Assembly (NCBI GenBank): GCA_022800935.1
Contig: JAAWRH010000006.1
Location: 50,471 to 114,470, forward strand
DNA from: Oscillospiraceae bacterium
GTDB lineage: Bacteria; Bacillota; Clostridia; Oscillospirales; Ruminococcaceae
DNA: 64,000 nt
Direction: 5' to 3'
The notes under the pieces are model-generated. The model worked only from the letters and a program-made list of their open reading frames with translations. It did no database searches and had not been told where the DNA came from. This document shows positions 8,914 to 17,968 of the stretch, piece by piece. The position numbers and the translations under genes were made by a program. Within the stretch, counting starts at the first letter, position 1. Each line of letters begins with the position of its first letter.

Positions 8914-8942
8914 ATAATACTGCGTAATTTACGTAATGTCAA
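8914..8942 (-). promoter_or_regulatory. hicAB promoter with overlapping palindrome
   Basis: On the minus strand TTGACA (8937-8942), a 17-bp spacer and TATTAT (8914-8919). The spacer contains the perfect palindrome TTACGTAA (8929-8936), well placed as a HicB operator. Confidence 0.75.
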
Positions 8943-9160
8943 CCAAAATATAATTGTCTCGTAAGAGCAACTCCCCGTTCCCGCCCTCTTTTCCAGTCAA
9001 TGTCCGGTGATAAAAATACACAGTGCCTTCTGCCGTTGTACGCTGTCGGGGCATAACAGTGAGAAAAACCACGCTGCCCTGCACGTCTCAATGAAAGTCA
9101 GACTCATTCTCAGCCTGGAGAGATAACATTCGCTCTGAAAAATACCGCTTGCTCTTTTGC
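8943..9160. other. Intergenic stretch with nothing recognised
   Basis: About 220 bp between the hicA promoter and the DIP1984-family gene. No open frame, strong hairpin or promoter was recognised here. Confidence 0.5.
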
Positions 9161-9613
9161 TTATTTCAGCTCTGTCTGCCAGTTGGCCTGCTGGATGGTG
9201 TTGTCGGTCTGGCGCAGCTCCTTGGAAAGGGCGTCCGCCTGCTTTTGAATGGCCTTTACATCCACTGCCCGCAGAATTTTGATCTCGTTTAGTGACATTC
9301 TCTGGGTGATACTGCTGGCCTGGTCCTGAATGGCGCGGTATACCCCGATTTTCAGGGTCAGGCAGTCCCGCCGGGCAATCAGCTCGGTCAGGCTCTTTCC
9401 ATCCGCCTTGGTTTCACAGTTGGTGAGGTTGATCCTCACCATCAGCTCCTCCAGCCGCCGGATGCACCCGTCCAGCTCCTCCATCAGCTCCGCGGGGTCC
9501 TCTGCCGGTTTTTCGCCCTCCTGGACAGTGGCGTTCATCTCAAGACGACTTCTGAGCTGGGCGATTTTCCGGTTCAGGTCCGCCCGTTCCTGCAATGCTT
9601 CCGCTAATTTCAT
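9161..9613 (-). CDS. DIP1984 family protein
   Basis: A 150-aa soluble, almost wholly helical protein: MKLAEALQERADLNRKIAQL at the start and a C-terminal coiled-coil-like region. This matches the DIP1984 family, some members of which were once labelled septicolysin. Members are cytoplasmic and of unknown function. The motif NLTNCETKADGKSLTELIAR is typical. ATG 9613 follows AGGAGG with a 9-base gap. It is a single gene with its own promoter at 9653-9680. No toxin activity should be assumed from the old name. Confidence 0.8.
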   Translation of the reverse strand: MKLAEALQERADLNRKIAQLRSRLEMNATVQEGEKPAEDPAELMEELDGCIRRLEELMVRINLTNCETKADGKSLTELIARRDCLTLKIGVYRAIQDQASSITQRMSLNEIKILRAVDVKAIQKQADALSKELRQTDNTIQQANWQTELK

Positions 9614-9652
9614 GAAAGATTAAACCTCCTGTCAGGTAATGCCGGTGTCATT

Positions 9653-9680
9653 ATTATAGCACAGATTCCGCCCTTTTCAA
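9653..9680 (-). promoter_or_regulatory. Promoter of the DIP1984 family gene
   Basis: Minus strand TTGAAA (9675-9680), 16-bp spacer, TATAAT (9653-9658). Confidence 0.6.
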
Positions 9681-9741
9681 TCTGTTTTGGGTGTGGTAAA
9701 ATAGAATAAAGCGAATCTGTCGGAAAGGAAACCATTTCAAT

Positions 9742-10332
9742 ATGCTTACCCTTGTTCTTTACTTTCTGTTGGGCTACTGCGCCCTGTTCTCGGTGGTCTG
9801 GCTCCACGAGATCGGCCACTCCCTTTGGAATTTTTGGTTCGGGTGCCGCGCCGGATGGCTTCGGGTGCAGGTAAAGCCGTATATCTTCTTCTCCACCCCC
9901 GGTCCGGTGAATCTGGATAAATACCAGGCCCTGGCCCCCTGGCAGCGAACCCTTTCCGCCTATGGCGGGGTCCTCGCCAACCTTCTGTGGGGAACCATCG
10001 GCGGGGGCATTCTGCTGCTGGCCAAACCGGGAAATTCCTATGTGCAGTTTTTCCTCTGGATGTTTACAACCCTCCATCTGGCGGAAATTGTAAGCTATCT
10101 GGTCATCGGGAGCATCTATCTGGTAAGTGATATGGCCATTGTGGCTGGGGAATACCCCGGCCTTCGGATTCCCAGCCTTTCCGCAGGGCTTGTCCTCACG
10201 GTCATATACATACTGGCCCTGGCCGGCATTCCCCAGGAATTCCGGCTGTTTATTCTGGTTTGGAACCTAATCACCATTCTTTCCATGTGCGGCGGGCGGA
10301 TTGTTTTTTCGCTGCTCCACCGGAAAAATTAA
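9742..10332 (+). CDS. M50-like membrane metalloprotease homologue
   Basis: A 196-aa protein with about five hydrophobic segments. The first carries HEIGH (residues 22-26), the zinc-binding HExxH motif of site-2 proteases, inside a membrane helix. The later SAYGGVLANLLWG resembles the second conserved M50 segment, but the C-terminal Asp-Gly motif is not obvious. It may be a small M50 peptidase or an inactive relative. ATG 9742 follows GGAAAGG. The lipoprotein gene begins 22 bp downstream on the same strand, so the two are probably co-transcribed. Confidence 0.65.
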   Translation: MLTLVLYFLLGYCALFSVVWLHEIGHSLWNFWFGCRAGWLRVQVKPYIFFSTPGPVNLDKYQALAPWQRTLSAYGGVLANLLWGTIGGGILLLAKPGNSYVQFFLWMFTTLHLAEIVSYLVIGSIYLVSDMAIVAGEYPGLRIPSLSAGLVLTVIYILALAGIPQEFRLFILVWNLITILSMCGGRIVFSLLHRKN

Positions 10333-10354
10333 GCTGCCAAAGGGGGCGGAAGAG

Positions 10355-11611
10355 ATGCGGACAGCGGTCAAATGGATCATCCTGGGGATTGCCCTGTTCC
10401 TTCTGCCGCTCTTGACCGGGTGCAGCAGGGAATACCGGGAAACCCGCCGGAATATCGACCGCATCTACAAGGCCGCCGAACAGTCGGCGGAGAAAAGGGC
10501 GGCGACCTATATCCTGGAAAAATACGGGATACAGGCCGTCCCCCAGGGGCACTGGGTACAGGCGGACTATGACTTTTTCACCTCCTATACCAACCCCAAC
10601 GTGATTGTGTTTATGGAGGACGGGGATAAAAAATTCTGCGTGGGGGTCCACGCCTTCGATAAAACGGTTCTGTGGGACAACTACCAAAGGGAAGCCATAG
10701 AGGCGGTCCTCTGGGACCACCTGGAGGGACTGTACGGCCTGCCAAGGCCCTATGGAATGGAGATAGAGTTCCGCCTGAGCCGGGCGCCTTATTATAAATC
10801 CGCAACACCCCAGGAGTGGCGCGACAAGGGATATGACCACCACAACATGGCGGATTTTTATTTTGACGGCCATTCCATAGAGGAGCTTCTCCCCCAGCTG
10901 GATCTTCTGGAGTATACCCTTTCCTGGCTTTCCCTGGATCGCTCCCTGGAATCCCTTGTCTTTAAGCCGGAGGACTGGAGGGTGGCGGAGGGCTGCTGCG
11001 TTGAGTGGATCCTTCGCTGGTATTCCTCCCCGGAAGGCAGGTTTACCGCCATCGGCACCGATCACCCGGATATCGCCGGATACCCCTATCTCCGCCAGTG
11101 GCGGCACACCCTTTTCAAAGCAGGGAACTCCTCCGGACAGAAGCTTTTCACCGATTTCATGGAATTCCACTCCGCCCGGCATGAGGGCATCAGCTTTGTC
11201 ACAACGCTGCCCTGTGAAATGGAGGATATTCTCCTCATCAGTGAAAGGGAAGGAGAGGAAGACTGGACCATCGACTCCAAAAACAACGGTCCGCAAACCT
11301 ACAAGCTGATCTCCAATTTGTATGAGATAACGGAAAAGGCATCCGACTCCCATTACATCGCGGCGATGGCTGTACCGTCCGGCCTTACAGAGCAGCACGA
11401 ATGCCCGCTGTATATTCTGAGCAGAAACAGGGAAACCGGAGCAATAAAGGTAGAGGCCCGCATATCCACCTGGGAGGAATTGTCCTCCATCCCCGATACG
11501 GACCAGCGCAAAAATTATAAGATGTATGCCAACGGCATACAGGGCATGAGCGCAGGCTGTCAGTATGTACTGGCGAAGAGAACAGAAGAAGGGCAAGACC
11601 GAAAAACCTGA
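10355..11611 (+). CDS. Uncharacterised lipoprotein
   Basis: A 418-aa lipoprotein of no recognised family. The signal peptide ends at the lipobox LTGC (about residue 24). The mature chain is long, acidic and rich in aromatic residues (EYTLSWLSLDRS and similar), with no clear repeats. ATG 10355 follows GGGGGCGGAAGAG; an earlier in-frame codon at 10301 lies inside the M50-like gene and lacks a ribosome site. Co-transcription with the HEIGH protein suggests a shared surface role. Function unknown. Confidence 0.7.
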   Translation: MRTAVKWIILGIALFLLPLLTGCSREYRETRRNIDRIYKAAEQSAEKRAATYILEKYGIQAVPQGHWVQADYDFFTSYTNPNVIVFMEDGDKKFCVGVHAFDKTVLWDNYQREAIEAVLWDHLEGLYGLPRPYGMEIEFRLSRAPYYKSATPQEWRDKGYDHHNMADFYFDGHSIEELLPQLDLLEYTLSWLSLDRSLESLVFKPEDWRVAEGCCVEWILRWYSSPEGRFTAIGTDHPDIAGYPYLRQWRHTLFKAGNSSGQKLFTDFMEFHSARHEGISFVTTLPCEMEDILLISEREGEEDWTIDSKNNGPQTYKLISNLYEITEKASDSHYIAAMAVPSGLTEQHECPLYILSRNRETGAIKVEARISTWEELSSIPDTDQRKNYKMYANGIQGMSAGCQYVLAKRTEEGQDRKT

Positions 11612-11652
11612 CGTCACCGGTTTTTCAGCCCTGCCCCTTTTATGGCAGCTTT

Positions 11653-13530
11653 TCAGTCCCGTGCCGTCCACTTGCCGGAGAGGATAATATATCCCATGGG
11701 CATCAGGGAAAAATCATCTATCAGCTTTCCCAGAATGGTTTCGGTTTGGGTAAACTCGGTCAGCTTAGGGAGCTTACAGGTGACAGAGGAGCGGTTTATC
11801 GCCACAAACACAGCGTCTTCCCCCCTGATGCGCAGATAGCAGCAGACGGAATCGGTAAAGCTCACCGGCATAAATTTCGCCTCCGCAAAGAACTCACGGT
11901 TCTTTTTCCGCATCTCGCACAGGGCCTTTATGTGCTGAAAAATGTCTTCGTCCCGGTTCTCCCAGTCAAAGCACGCCCGGTTAAAGGGGTCCTTGTAGCC
12001 CATCATTCCGGTTTCATCGCCGTAATAAATACAGGGGGTCCCGATTATGGTAAATTGCAGCACACAGCATAAAAGGAATTTAGCTTTGCCCGCCGCGTAC
12101 TGGTGGGGTGCAAGCTCGTTGCGCTCCGCCTGCCAGATGCGGTCGTGGCCCTCGGTGGGCTCCCCGCCCAGCACGGTGATGGCCCGCTCCGTATCATGGG
12201 TAGAAAGGGAATTCATCAGGATGCTGAGCACCGGTCTGGGGTAATTCTCCAAAATGGACATAATGCGATTATAGAAGACATCCCCGCCTCCCTGGCCCAC
12301 ATACTGGAGAATAGCGTCCTTAAAGGGATAGTTCATCACGCTGTCCAACTGACTGCCCTGGAAATACCGCCGCCGTTTCCCATAGCTGGTCTTGTTGGAG
12401 GCATCCTCCCACACCTCGCCCAGGACGAGGGCCTGTGGGTCCACCCCCTTGACGGCCTCCCGAAACCGGTCTAGGAAGACGTCGGGGAGCTCGTCGGCTA
12501 CATCCAGGCGGAAGCCCGCCGCCCCCAGGGACAGCCACTTTTCCGCTATGCCGCCCTTGCCGCAGATGAACTCCAGATAGGTTTCTTCCTCCTCCCGGAC
12601 CTCCGGCAGGGTTTTGAAGCCCCACCAGCTTGTGTATTCGTCCGGAAATTTCTTGAAGGTATACCATTTATAATAGGGGCTGTCCTTGGATTGGTACGCC
12701 CCCTCTCCCTGATAGCGTCCCTTCTGGTTAAAGTAAATGCTGTCGCTTCCTGTATGGCTGAACACGCCGTCGATGAATATGGAGATTCCCCGTTTTTTCG
12801 CCGCCTCACACAGGGATTTGAAATCCTCCTCCGTTCCCAGCAGCGGGTCAATCTTCAGGTAATCCGCCGTGTTGTAGCGGTGGTTGGAGTGGGCCTCGAA
12901 AATCGGGTTGAGGTAGATTGCCGTCACCCCCAGGGACTCCAGATAGGGCAGCTTCTGCTCAATGCCCTTTAAATCCCCGCCGGTATAGTCGGAGTTGGTG
13001 ACCTCGCCATTTTCATCCGGGAGGTATTCCGGGGGAGTTCCCCAGGGTACAAGCTTCCGGTCCTTGGGGACGTTTTGTTTTTCGGTCCCGCTGTTGTAAA
13101 AGCGGTCCGGGAAAATCTGATATATGATCCCGCCCTTTAAAAAGTCGGGGGTTTCAAACTCCTTTGCGTATACAGTAAGCTGCCACAGGTCCCCGCGGCT
13201 TGGCATAATCACCCCGCGGCCAGTCCGGTTTTTGCAGATGTAGGTTTCCCTGCCGTTTTCATACACATGAAAGCAGTAAAAAAACAGGCCGGGCTCCTCC
13301 GCCTGATAGACCACTGAATAGAGATTGCAGGAGGAACGGCATTGGGACACCTCCATGGGATAGGCGATAGGGGTATCCCATTGGTCGGCCCGGAAGACCC
13401 ACAGCTCCGGCGATTCATGGGAGACAGTTTTGGACAGACGGATGGACAGGCGAACCCCTGTCCCCGCAGAAACGGCCCCAAAAGGGTCCCGGTAAGACGC
13501 GCTTCTGCTGTCGAAGATGGTTGCGGACAT
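11653..13530 (-). CDS. GH13 alpha-glucanase (neopullulanase/cyclomaltodextrinase-like)
   Basis: A 625-aa alpha-amylase family enzyme. The four GH13 regions are present: DGVFSHTG (I), GFRLDVADE with the nucleophile Asp (II), LGEVWED with the acid Glu (III) and LSTHDT with the stabilising Asp (IV). An N-terminal domain of about 120 residues precedes the barrel, as in neopullulanase-type enzymes. There is no signal peptide, so it acts inside the cell on imported malto-oligosaccharides, cyclodextrins or pullulan fragments. ATG 13530 follows GAGAGGGAAACA. It lies downstream of the LplABC-type importer on the same strand but behind a terminator. That suggests the importer carries alpha-glucans (inference). 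Confidence 0.88.
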   Translation of the reverse strand: MSATIFDSRSASYRDPFGAVSAGTGVRLSIRLSKTVSHESPELWVFRADQWDTPIAYPMEVSQCRSSCNLYSVVYQAEEPGLFFYCFHVYENGRETYICKNRTGRGVIMPSRGDLWQLTVYAKEFETPDFLKGGIIYQIFPDRFYNSGTEKQNVPKDRKLVPWGTPPEYLPDENGEVTNSDYTGGDLKGIEQKLPYLESLGVTAIYLNPIFEAHSNHRYNTADYLKIDPLLGTEEDFKSLCEAAKKRGISIFIDGVFSHTGSDSIYFNQKGRYQGEGAYQSKDSPYYKWYTFKKFPDEYTSWWGFKTLPEVREEEETYLEFICGKGGIAEKWLSLGAAGFRLDVADELPDVFLDRFREAVKGVDPQALVLGEVWEDASNKTSYGKRRRYFQGSQLDSVMNYPFKDAILQYVGQGGGDVFYNRIMSILENYPRPVLSILMNSLSTHDTERAITVLGGEPTEGHDRIWQAERNELAPHQYAAGKAKFLLCCVLQFTIIGTPCIYYGDETGMMGYKDPFNRACFDWENRDEDIFQHIKALCEMRKKNREFFAEAKFMPVSFTDSVCCYLRIRGEDAVFVAINRSSVTCKLPKLTEFTQTETILGKLIDDFSLMPMGYIILSGKWTARD

Positions 13531-13707
13531 ATTGTTTCCCTCTCGTTTTCAGATTAAATTGATTACTTTATCATATTGCCACATTTTTAACAAATATACA
13601 AGTGGTTCCGGAAGAGATATTTAAAATTTTTGTATCACTCTGAAAAATACAGATGTACCGTAAAGTTTATGCGGATTCCCGATGAATTATACTCCATAAA
13701 CAACAAA

Positions 13708-13740
13708 GACACCCTCCCGAAGCCGATTCGGGAGGGTGTC
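13708..13740 (-). terminator. Terminator after the importer operon
   Basis: Perfect 14-bp arms (13708-13721 and 13727-13740) followed on the minus strand by TTTGTTGTTT. It separates the binding-protein gene from the GH13 gene. Confidence 0.85.
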
Positions 13741-13816
13741 CGTGCCAATCACCTATGGCAGAGAAAATTTTAAGGATGTGCCATAAGCTCCGGCGCTTAC
13801 CCTTGGGAGGAGAACA

Positions 13817-15460
13817 CTACCGGTCAAAGAACCTATCCAGCGCTCCCTGCTTGATCTCAATGGCGCGGTCGATCTTCATGCTCTTGATCTGGTTGATGAA
13901 GTCGTCAAAGGTATCCATAGAACGGGTGCCCATGATGAACTTGACCTGCTCCTCCTTGATATAGGTCTTGATGTCGTTCATGATGTTGGTGAACTCGGTG
14001 GCTTCATCGGTGGTGTGGACGATGGCGGGCATCTTGGTGTCCTTCTGCTTCTGGTCAGCCCACAGTGCAAGGGCATCCTTCTGCTGCTGGGTCTGGTAGT
14101 ACTGCATAATATAGGACGGGTCCTGAATGAAGGGACCGGAGCCGGTGGCACGGACATAATAACCCAGGGCATCGGAAATGGACTTGCCTTCGGGATCGTT
14201 GAACATCTCGTCGGTGTAGATGTATTCGTTGTTTTCTACCTTGTAGGATTTGCCCTCAATGCCGAAGTTGTAGAGGATGTGGCCCTCCTTAGAGTAGCCG
14301 TAATCCAGAAAGCGGGCAGCTGCTTCAACATCCTTGCACTGGCTTGATATCATAGCCCAGCCGTTGGAGTTGGAGAACTCAAACTGAACGTTGTTGCCAT
14401 GATAATTGGTGTCACCCTTTTTGAGGACAGGATATTTCAGACCGCCCAGGTCAAAGGTGGCGGGTTCTTCCGGTTTGGAGCTCAGCCAAACCCCCAGGTA
14501 AGAGCCGCCGGAACCATAGGTTGCACCGGTCTTGCCAGTCAAAATGTTGGTGTTGAGGATATCACGGGTAGAGGTCGGGTAGTTGTTGTCCAGGAGTCCG
14601 TCGGTAAACCACTGATTCATCTGGATCAGGAAGTCCTTGTAGCCGGGACGCAGGTAGCCGTATTCCACGGTGCCGTTCTCGTTGAGGAAGTCGCCAACGG
14701 TTTCCCAGGCATACATCAAACGGTCAAGGTTGCCGGAGGAGTCGAAAGCCAGCGGAACATCCGCTCCCTTCTGGTCGCGGAAAGCGGTCAGCATAGTAGT
14801 CCACTCATCAATGGTTTCGGGCTGCCCAAGGCCCAGCTCATTCAGCCAGTCGGTACGGACAATGGGCCCGGAAGAAATTTGAAGCAGGGGATCAGGCCGG
14901 ATGAACGGAAACAGCAGATACTGTCCGTCGTCATTTTTCACCTGCCGGTCAATTTCAGGGTTGGCTTTCAGATAGTCGTAAAGGTTAGGAGCATACTGGG
15001 GGAGCACGTCTGTCAGGTCGATGATAATCTCATCTTCCAGCATGGCGGCAGGCTCCGCGTACTTGGACTCAATGATGTCCGGGTATTCCCCGGAGGCCAG
15101 CATCAGGTTGAAGTTTTCCTGTTCCTGCCCCACTGCCGGGTGCTGGAACTCAATGGTAATGCCGGTATTTTTCATCAGTTCCTGCCACAAGGGGAGTTTT
15201 GCGTTGTTGTCGTTGTAGTTAGAGACGCTTACTCCTACCCAATAGGTAAGCTTTCTGTCACCGGACATGGGGTAGGTAGACGCAGGATCCTGCGCCTCGC
15301 TGCCGGATGGTGCAGCGGAACTTTCAGAGCTGGCAGAGCCGCTGGGGGCGGTACTGCCGGACGCGGGAGCGGAAGCTGACGACGACGGACTGCTGCAGGC
15401 GGTCATAGCTGTCAGCATCGCCGCGGCCAGGACGGCTGCCGACACCTTTTTGATAGACAT
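13817..15460 (-). CDS. Extracellular solute-binding lipoprotein, LplA-type
   Basis: A 547-aa sugar-binding lipoprotein of the large LplA/LipO type. The signal peptide ends at MTAC (about residue 22), then a Ser/Ala/Pro linker. The mature part starts KLTYWVGVSVSNYNDNNAKL and contains TGITIEFQHPAVGQEQENFN, the usual opening of family-1 solute-binding proteins. It delivers an oligosaccharide to the two permeases encoded upstream. ATG 15460 follows AAAGGAGGAATTAC. The operon order is permease-permease-binding protein; the gap to the second permease is about 175 bp and may hold an extra promoter. No ATPase gene is here, so a shared MsmX-type ATPase is likely. Confidence 0.9.
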   Translation of the reverse strand: MSIKKVSAAVLAAAMLTAMTACSSPSSSASAPASGSTAPSGSASSESSAAPSGSEAQDPASTYPMSGDRKLTYWVGVSVSNYNDNNAKLPLWQELMKNTGITIEFQHPAVGQEQENFNLMLASGEYPDIIESKYAEPAAMLEDEIIIDLTDVLPQYAPNLYDYLKANPEIDRQVKNDDGQYLLFPFIRPDPLLQISSGPIVRTDWLNELGLGQPETIDEWTTMLTAFRDQKGADVPLAFDSSGNLDRLMYAWETVGDFLNENGTVEYGYLRPGYKDFLIQMNQWFTDGLLDNNYPTSTRDILNTNILTGKTGATYGSGGSYLGVWLSSKPEEPATFDLGGLKYPVLKKGDTNYHGNNVQFEFSNSNGWAMISSQCKDVEAAARFLDYGYSKEGHILYNFGIEGKSYKVENNEYIYTDEMFNDPEGKSISDALGYYVRATGSGPFIQDPSYIMQYYQTQQQKDALALWADQKQKDTKMPAIVHTTDEATEFTNIMNDIKTYIKEEQVKFIMGTRSMDTFDDFINQIKSMKIDRAIEIKQGALDRFFDR

Positions 15461-15636
15461 AAAGTAATTCCTCCTTTAAAATTCGGCCGGAAACATGGCA
15501 AATTCAGTGATACGTCACAATATAAATAACCGTAATTTTGCCTGACTATCCGGCCCATATGTAATCCGCCGCACTATAAACGTTGCTATCGGCTGAGTAC
15601 AGCGGGCTGCCGATACAAATTTTTTTCCCGGAAAAC

Positions 15637-16533
15637 TCAGCCCTTGAGGGAGCCGACCATGACGCCCTTTACAAAATACTTTTGCAGGAAGGGGTACAGC
15701 ACCAGGACCGGGAGTGTGGCGACAATGATGGTGGCATATTTGATGGTTTCCGCCAAAAGCGCCTGATCCTCGGAGGCGCTGGTCTGGTTCATATCCGTCA
15801 TCTGGCTTTGGATCAGAATCTGGCGGAGATAAAGCTGCAAGGGATATTTGGACGGGTCCTTCAAATAAATGGAGGCGCTGAACCATGAGTTCCAGTGGCC
15901 GACGCCATAGTACAGAATCAGAACAGCGATAGTCGGCATTGTGACAGGAATCATGATTTTAAAGAGCACCTGCAGATGGCTTGCCCCCTCCAGACGGGCG
16001 GACTCCTCCAGGCTATCGGGGACGCCCGCCATTGCGGTACGCATAATAATCATGTTAAAGGTGCTGATCGCGCCGGGGATAATCAGTGCCAGACGGCTGT
16101 CGTACAACCCCAGCCCGCGCACAACCAGGAAGGACGGAACCAATCCGCCGGAAAAATACATGGTGAATACAACCATGATGGTAATAACGCGGGTAAACAT
16201 CAGCCCCTTGCGGGAAAGCCCATAGGCGCACAAAACCGTCATAATGATATTAAAGATTGTACCCGCCACCACATAGAAGATGGTATTGCCATAGCCTGTC
16301 CACACACGTGGATTTTTCAGAACGGAGGTATACGCACCCCAGGAAAAGCCCGCCGGGGCAAGCAGAAGCCCTTCATGCGCCATCAGCTTGGCAGGCTCGC
16401 TTACAGAGGCAATGACGACATAGAAAAAGGGATAAATCATGATGATGCAGAGAAAAAACATGAACAGGACATTAAAAATATCAAAAGCCCGTTCTGCAGG
16501 ACCAATTTTAATTTTGTTTTTGTTTTGAGCCAC
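15637..16533 (-). CDS. Carbohydrate ABC transporter permease, LplC/YtcP-type
   Basis: A protein of about 298 aa with six membrane segments, ending in the family-typical QKYFVKGVMVGSLKG. The EAA-type loop reads SLEESARLEGASHLQVLFKI. It pairs with the LplB-type permease to form the membrane channel. Two GTG starts are possible: 16542 lies directly against the AAGGAGG site, while GTG 16533 has an 8-base spacing and is preferred. It starts 18 bp after the preceding permease gene, so the two are co-expressed. Confidence 0.85.
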   Translation of the reverse strand: MAQNKNKIKIGPAERAFDIFNVLFMFFLCIIMIYPFFYVVIASVSEPAKLMAHEGLLLAPAGFSWGAYTSVLKNPRVWTGYGNTIFYVVAGTIFNIIMTVLCAYGLSRKGLMFTRVITIMVVFTMYFSGGLVPSFLVVRGLGLYDSRLALIIPGAISTFNMIIMRTAMAGVPDSLEESARLEGASHLQVLFKIMIPVTMPTIAVLILYYGVGHWNSWFSASIYLKDPSKYPLQLYLRQILIQSQMTDMNQTSASEDQALLAETIKYATIIVATLPVLVLYPFLQKYFVKGVMVGSLKG

Positions 16534-16551
16534 TTGCCACACCCTCCTTAC

Positions 16552-17535
16552 TTACCACAGGCTTGTTTCGCTGACTGTGCTACTGATCTTATTGACCACC
16601 GAAACCAGCGCGAAATTGATGACGGAGTTGAACAGACCGACCGCAGTTGAATAGCTCCAGTCATTTTCCAGCAGCCCTTTGCGGTACACAAAAGAGCTGA
16701 TAACATCGGCGGTATCGTAAATTGTCTCATTATACAGCAGGATAATCTTTTCCTGACCGACGCTGAGTATCTGGCCGGTACGCATAATGAACTGGATAAT
16801 AATTGTTGGAACAATACAGGGCAGCGTGATATGGATGGTCTGTTTCCATTTTCCCGCGCCGTCGATCTCCGCCGCTTCGTATAGCTGCTGGTCCACGGAA
16901 GTCAGCGCGGCAAGGTAAATGATGGATCCCCATCCCACACCGGACCAGATGTTGGAAACAACATAAATTGGGACAAAAAGGTTGGGGTTCAGCAGCATAT
17001 TTTGAGGCTGGAAACCGAAAATACTTAACACCTGAGTGATAACGCCGGTATCGCGGACAAACAGCTTGATCATACCGCACAGAACAACCATAGAAATAAA
17101 GTGGGGCAGATAAACAATCGTCTGCACACCTCTGGCGTAAATTTTGCTTTTCAGCTCATTGAGCATCAGCGCGAGAATAATTGGGGCCGGAAATCCGAAT
17201 ATTAAGGATGAAACGCTAATTGTTACCGTATTGCGCAGAACACGCATAAAATAATAGCTGCTAAAGAAATCTTTAAAATGCTTTAGGCCAACCCACCGCG
17301 CCCCTGCGCCGAACATTGCCCGGCCGGGCCGCCAGTCCTGGAAAGCGATGGCAATGCCCCCCATAGGCGCATACGAAAAGATAAGGTAAAATGCGACAAC
17401 GGGTAAGAGGATCAAATAGATTTCGTAATTTTTTTTGAAATCCCGGATTGCCCTGGCTCCAAAGGAATTCTTCCGCACCTGCAAACCCTGTGAACCCTGC
17501 GGGGAGGCTCCTGAATTTCCTCCATTCTTGGCCAT
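16552..17535 (-). CDS. Carbohydrate ABC transporter permease, LplB-type
   Basis: A protein of about 327 aa with six membrane segments; the first is IYLILLPVVAFYLIFSYAPM. The ATPase-contact loop is LYEAAEIDGAGKWKQTIHIT. The C-terminus KISSTVSETSLW is typical of LplB proteins. ATG 17535 follows AAGGAGGGTATTTC; an earlier in-frame codon at 17562 has no site. It is the first gene of the importer operon, divergent from the sensor-regulator at 17969. The shared promoter region holds five phased repeats. Confidence 0.88.
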   Translation of the reverse strand: MAKNGGNSGASPQGSQGLQVRKNSFGARAIRDFKKNYEIYLILLPVVAFYLIFSYAPMGGIAIAFQDWRPGRAMFGAGARWVGLKHFKDFFSSYYFMRVLRNTVTISVSSLIFGFPAPIILALMLNELKSKIYARGVQTIVYLPHFISMVVLCGMIKLFVRDTGVITQVLSIFGFQPQNMLLNPNLFVPIYVVSNIWSGVGWGSIIYLAALTSVDQQLYEAAEIDGAGKWKQTIHITLPCIVPTIIIQFIMRTGQILSVGQEKIILLYNETIYDTADVISSFVYRKGLLENDWSYSTAVGLFNSVINFALVSVVNKISSTVSETSLW

Positions 17536-17686
17536 GAAATACCCTCCTTGTTGCAATAGCATTCAGACAGACAAGACCGAATGTCCTAATGTTCCTGTCC
17601 AGCACGTCAGCAATACATAATGCCGGCTAAGTATTTGGTGATTTTGTTATAGTCCGGCAAAAATTATGCTGCATTTTTCGTATTCA

Positions 17687-17692
17687 TTATAT
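17687..17692 (-). promoter_or_regulatory. Candidate -10 box of the importer operon
   Basis: TATAAT on the minus strand, about 150 bp before the first permease. The -35 position has poor consensus and coincides with the first of the phased repeats, as expected for an activator-dependent promoter. Confidence 0.5.
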
Positions 17693-17710
17693 AATAGCGT
17701 CTCTACAAAT

Positions 17711-17806
17711 AACATAGACAGATTCTGTATTTTATGGACACTTTCATTTTTTGTGGGGACATTTTCCTTTTTCAATGGACAATTTCCATGTTTTTTGGAC
17801 GAGACT
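17711..17806. repeat. Five helically phased direct repeats between importer and regulator
   Basis: The core T(A/G)GAC followed by an A/T-rich half recurs with its GAC at 17717, 17737, 17758, 17778 and 17798, a spacing of 20, 21, 20 and 20 bp. The better copies read TGGACACTTTC, GGGACATTTTCC and TGGACAATTTCC. The array starts where the -35 box of the importer promoter should be and runs upstream, the layout of AraC-type activator sites. Confidence 0.6.
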
Positions 17807-17968
17807 TTTCTTTTGGAAAAAAATTTTGAATCAAATAGCATTTTTTCAACTCTAAAAATTATTGTTTAACATTTTTAGGAACATAAAAAAAGAAAACCGC
17901 CCTTTGCACTTTGTGATAAAATACGCTATACTGACCATAGAACCAGACAGAAAAAGGAGGAAAGTTGT

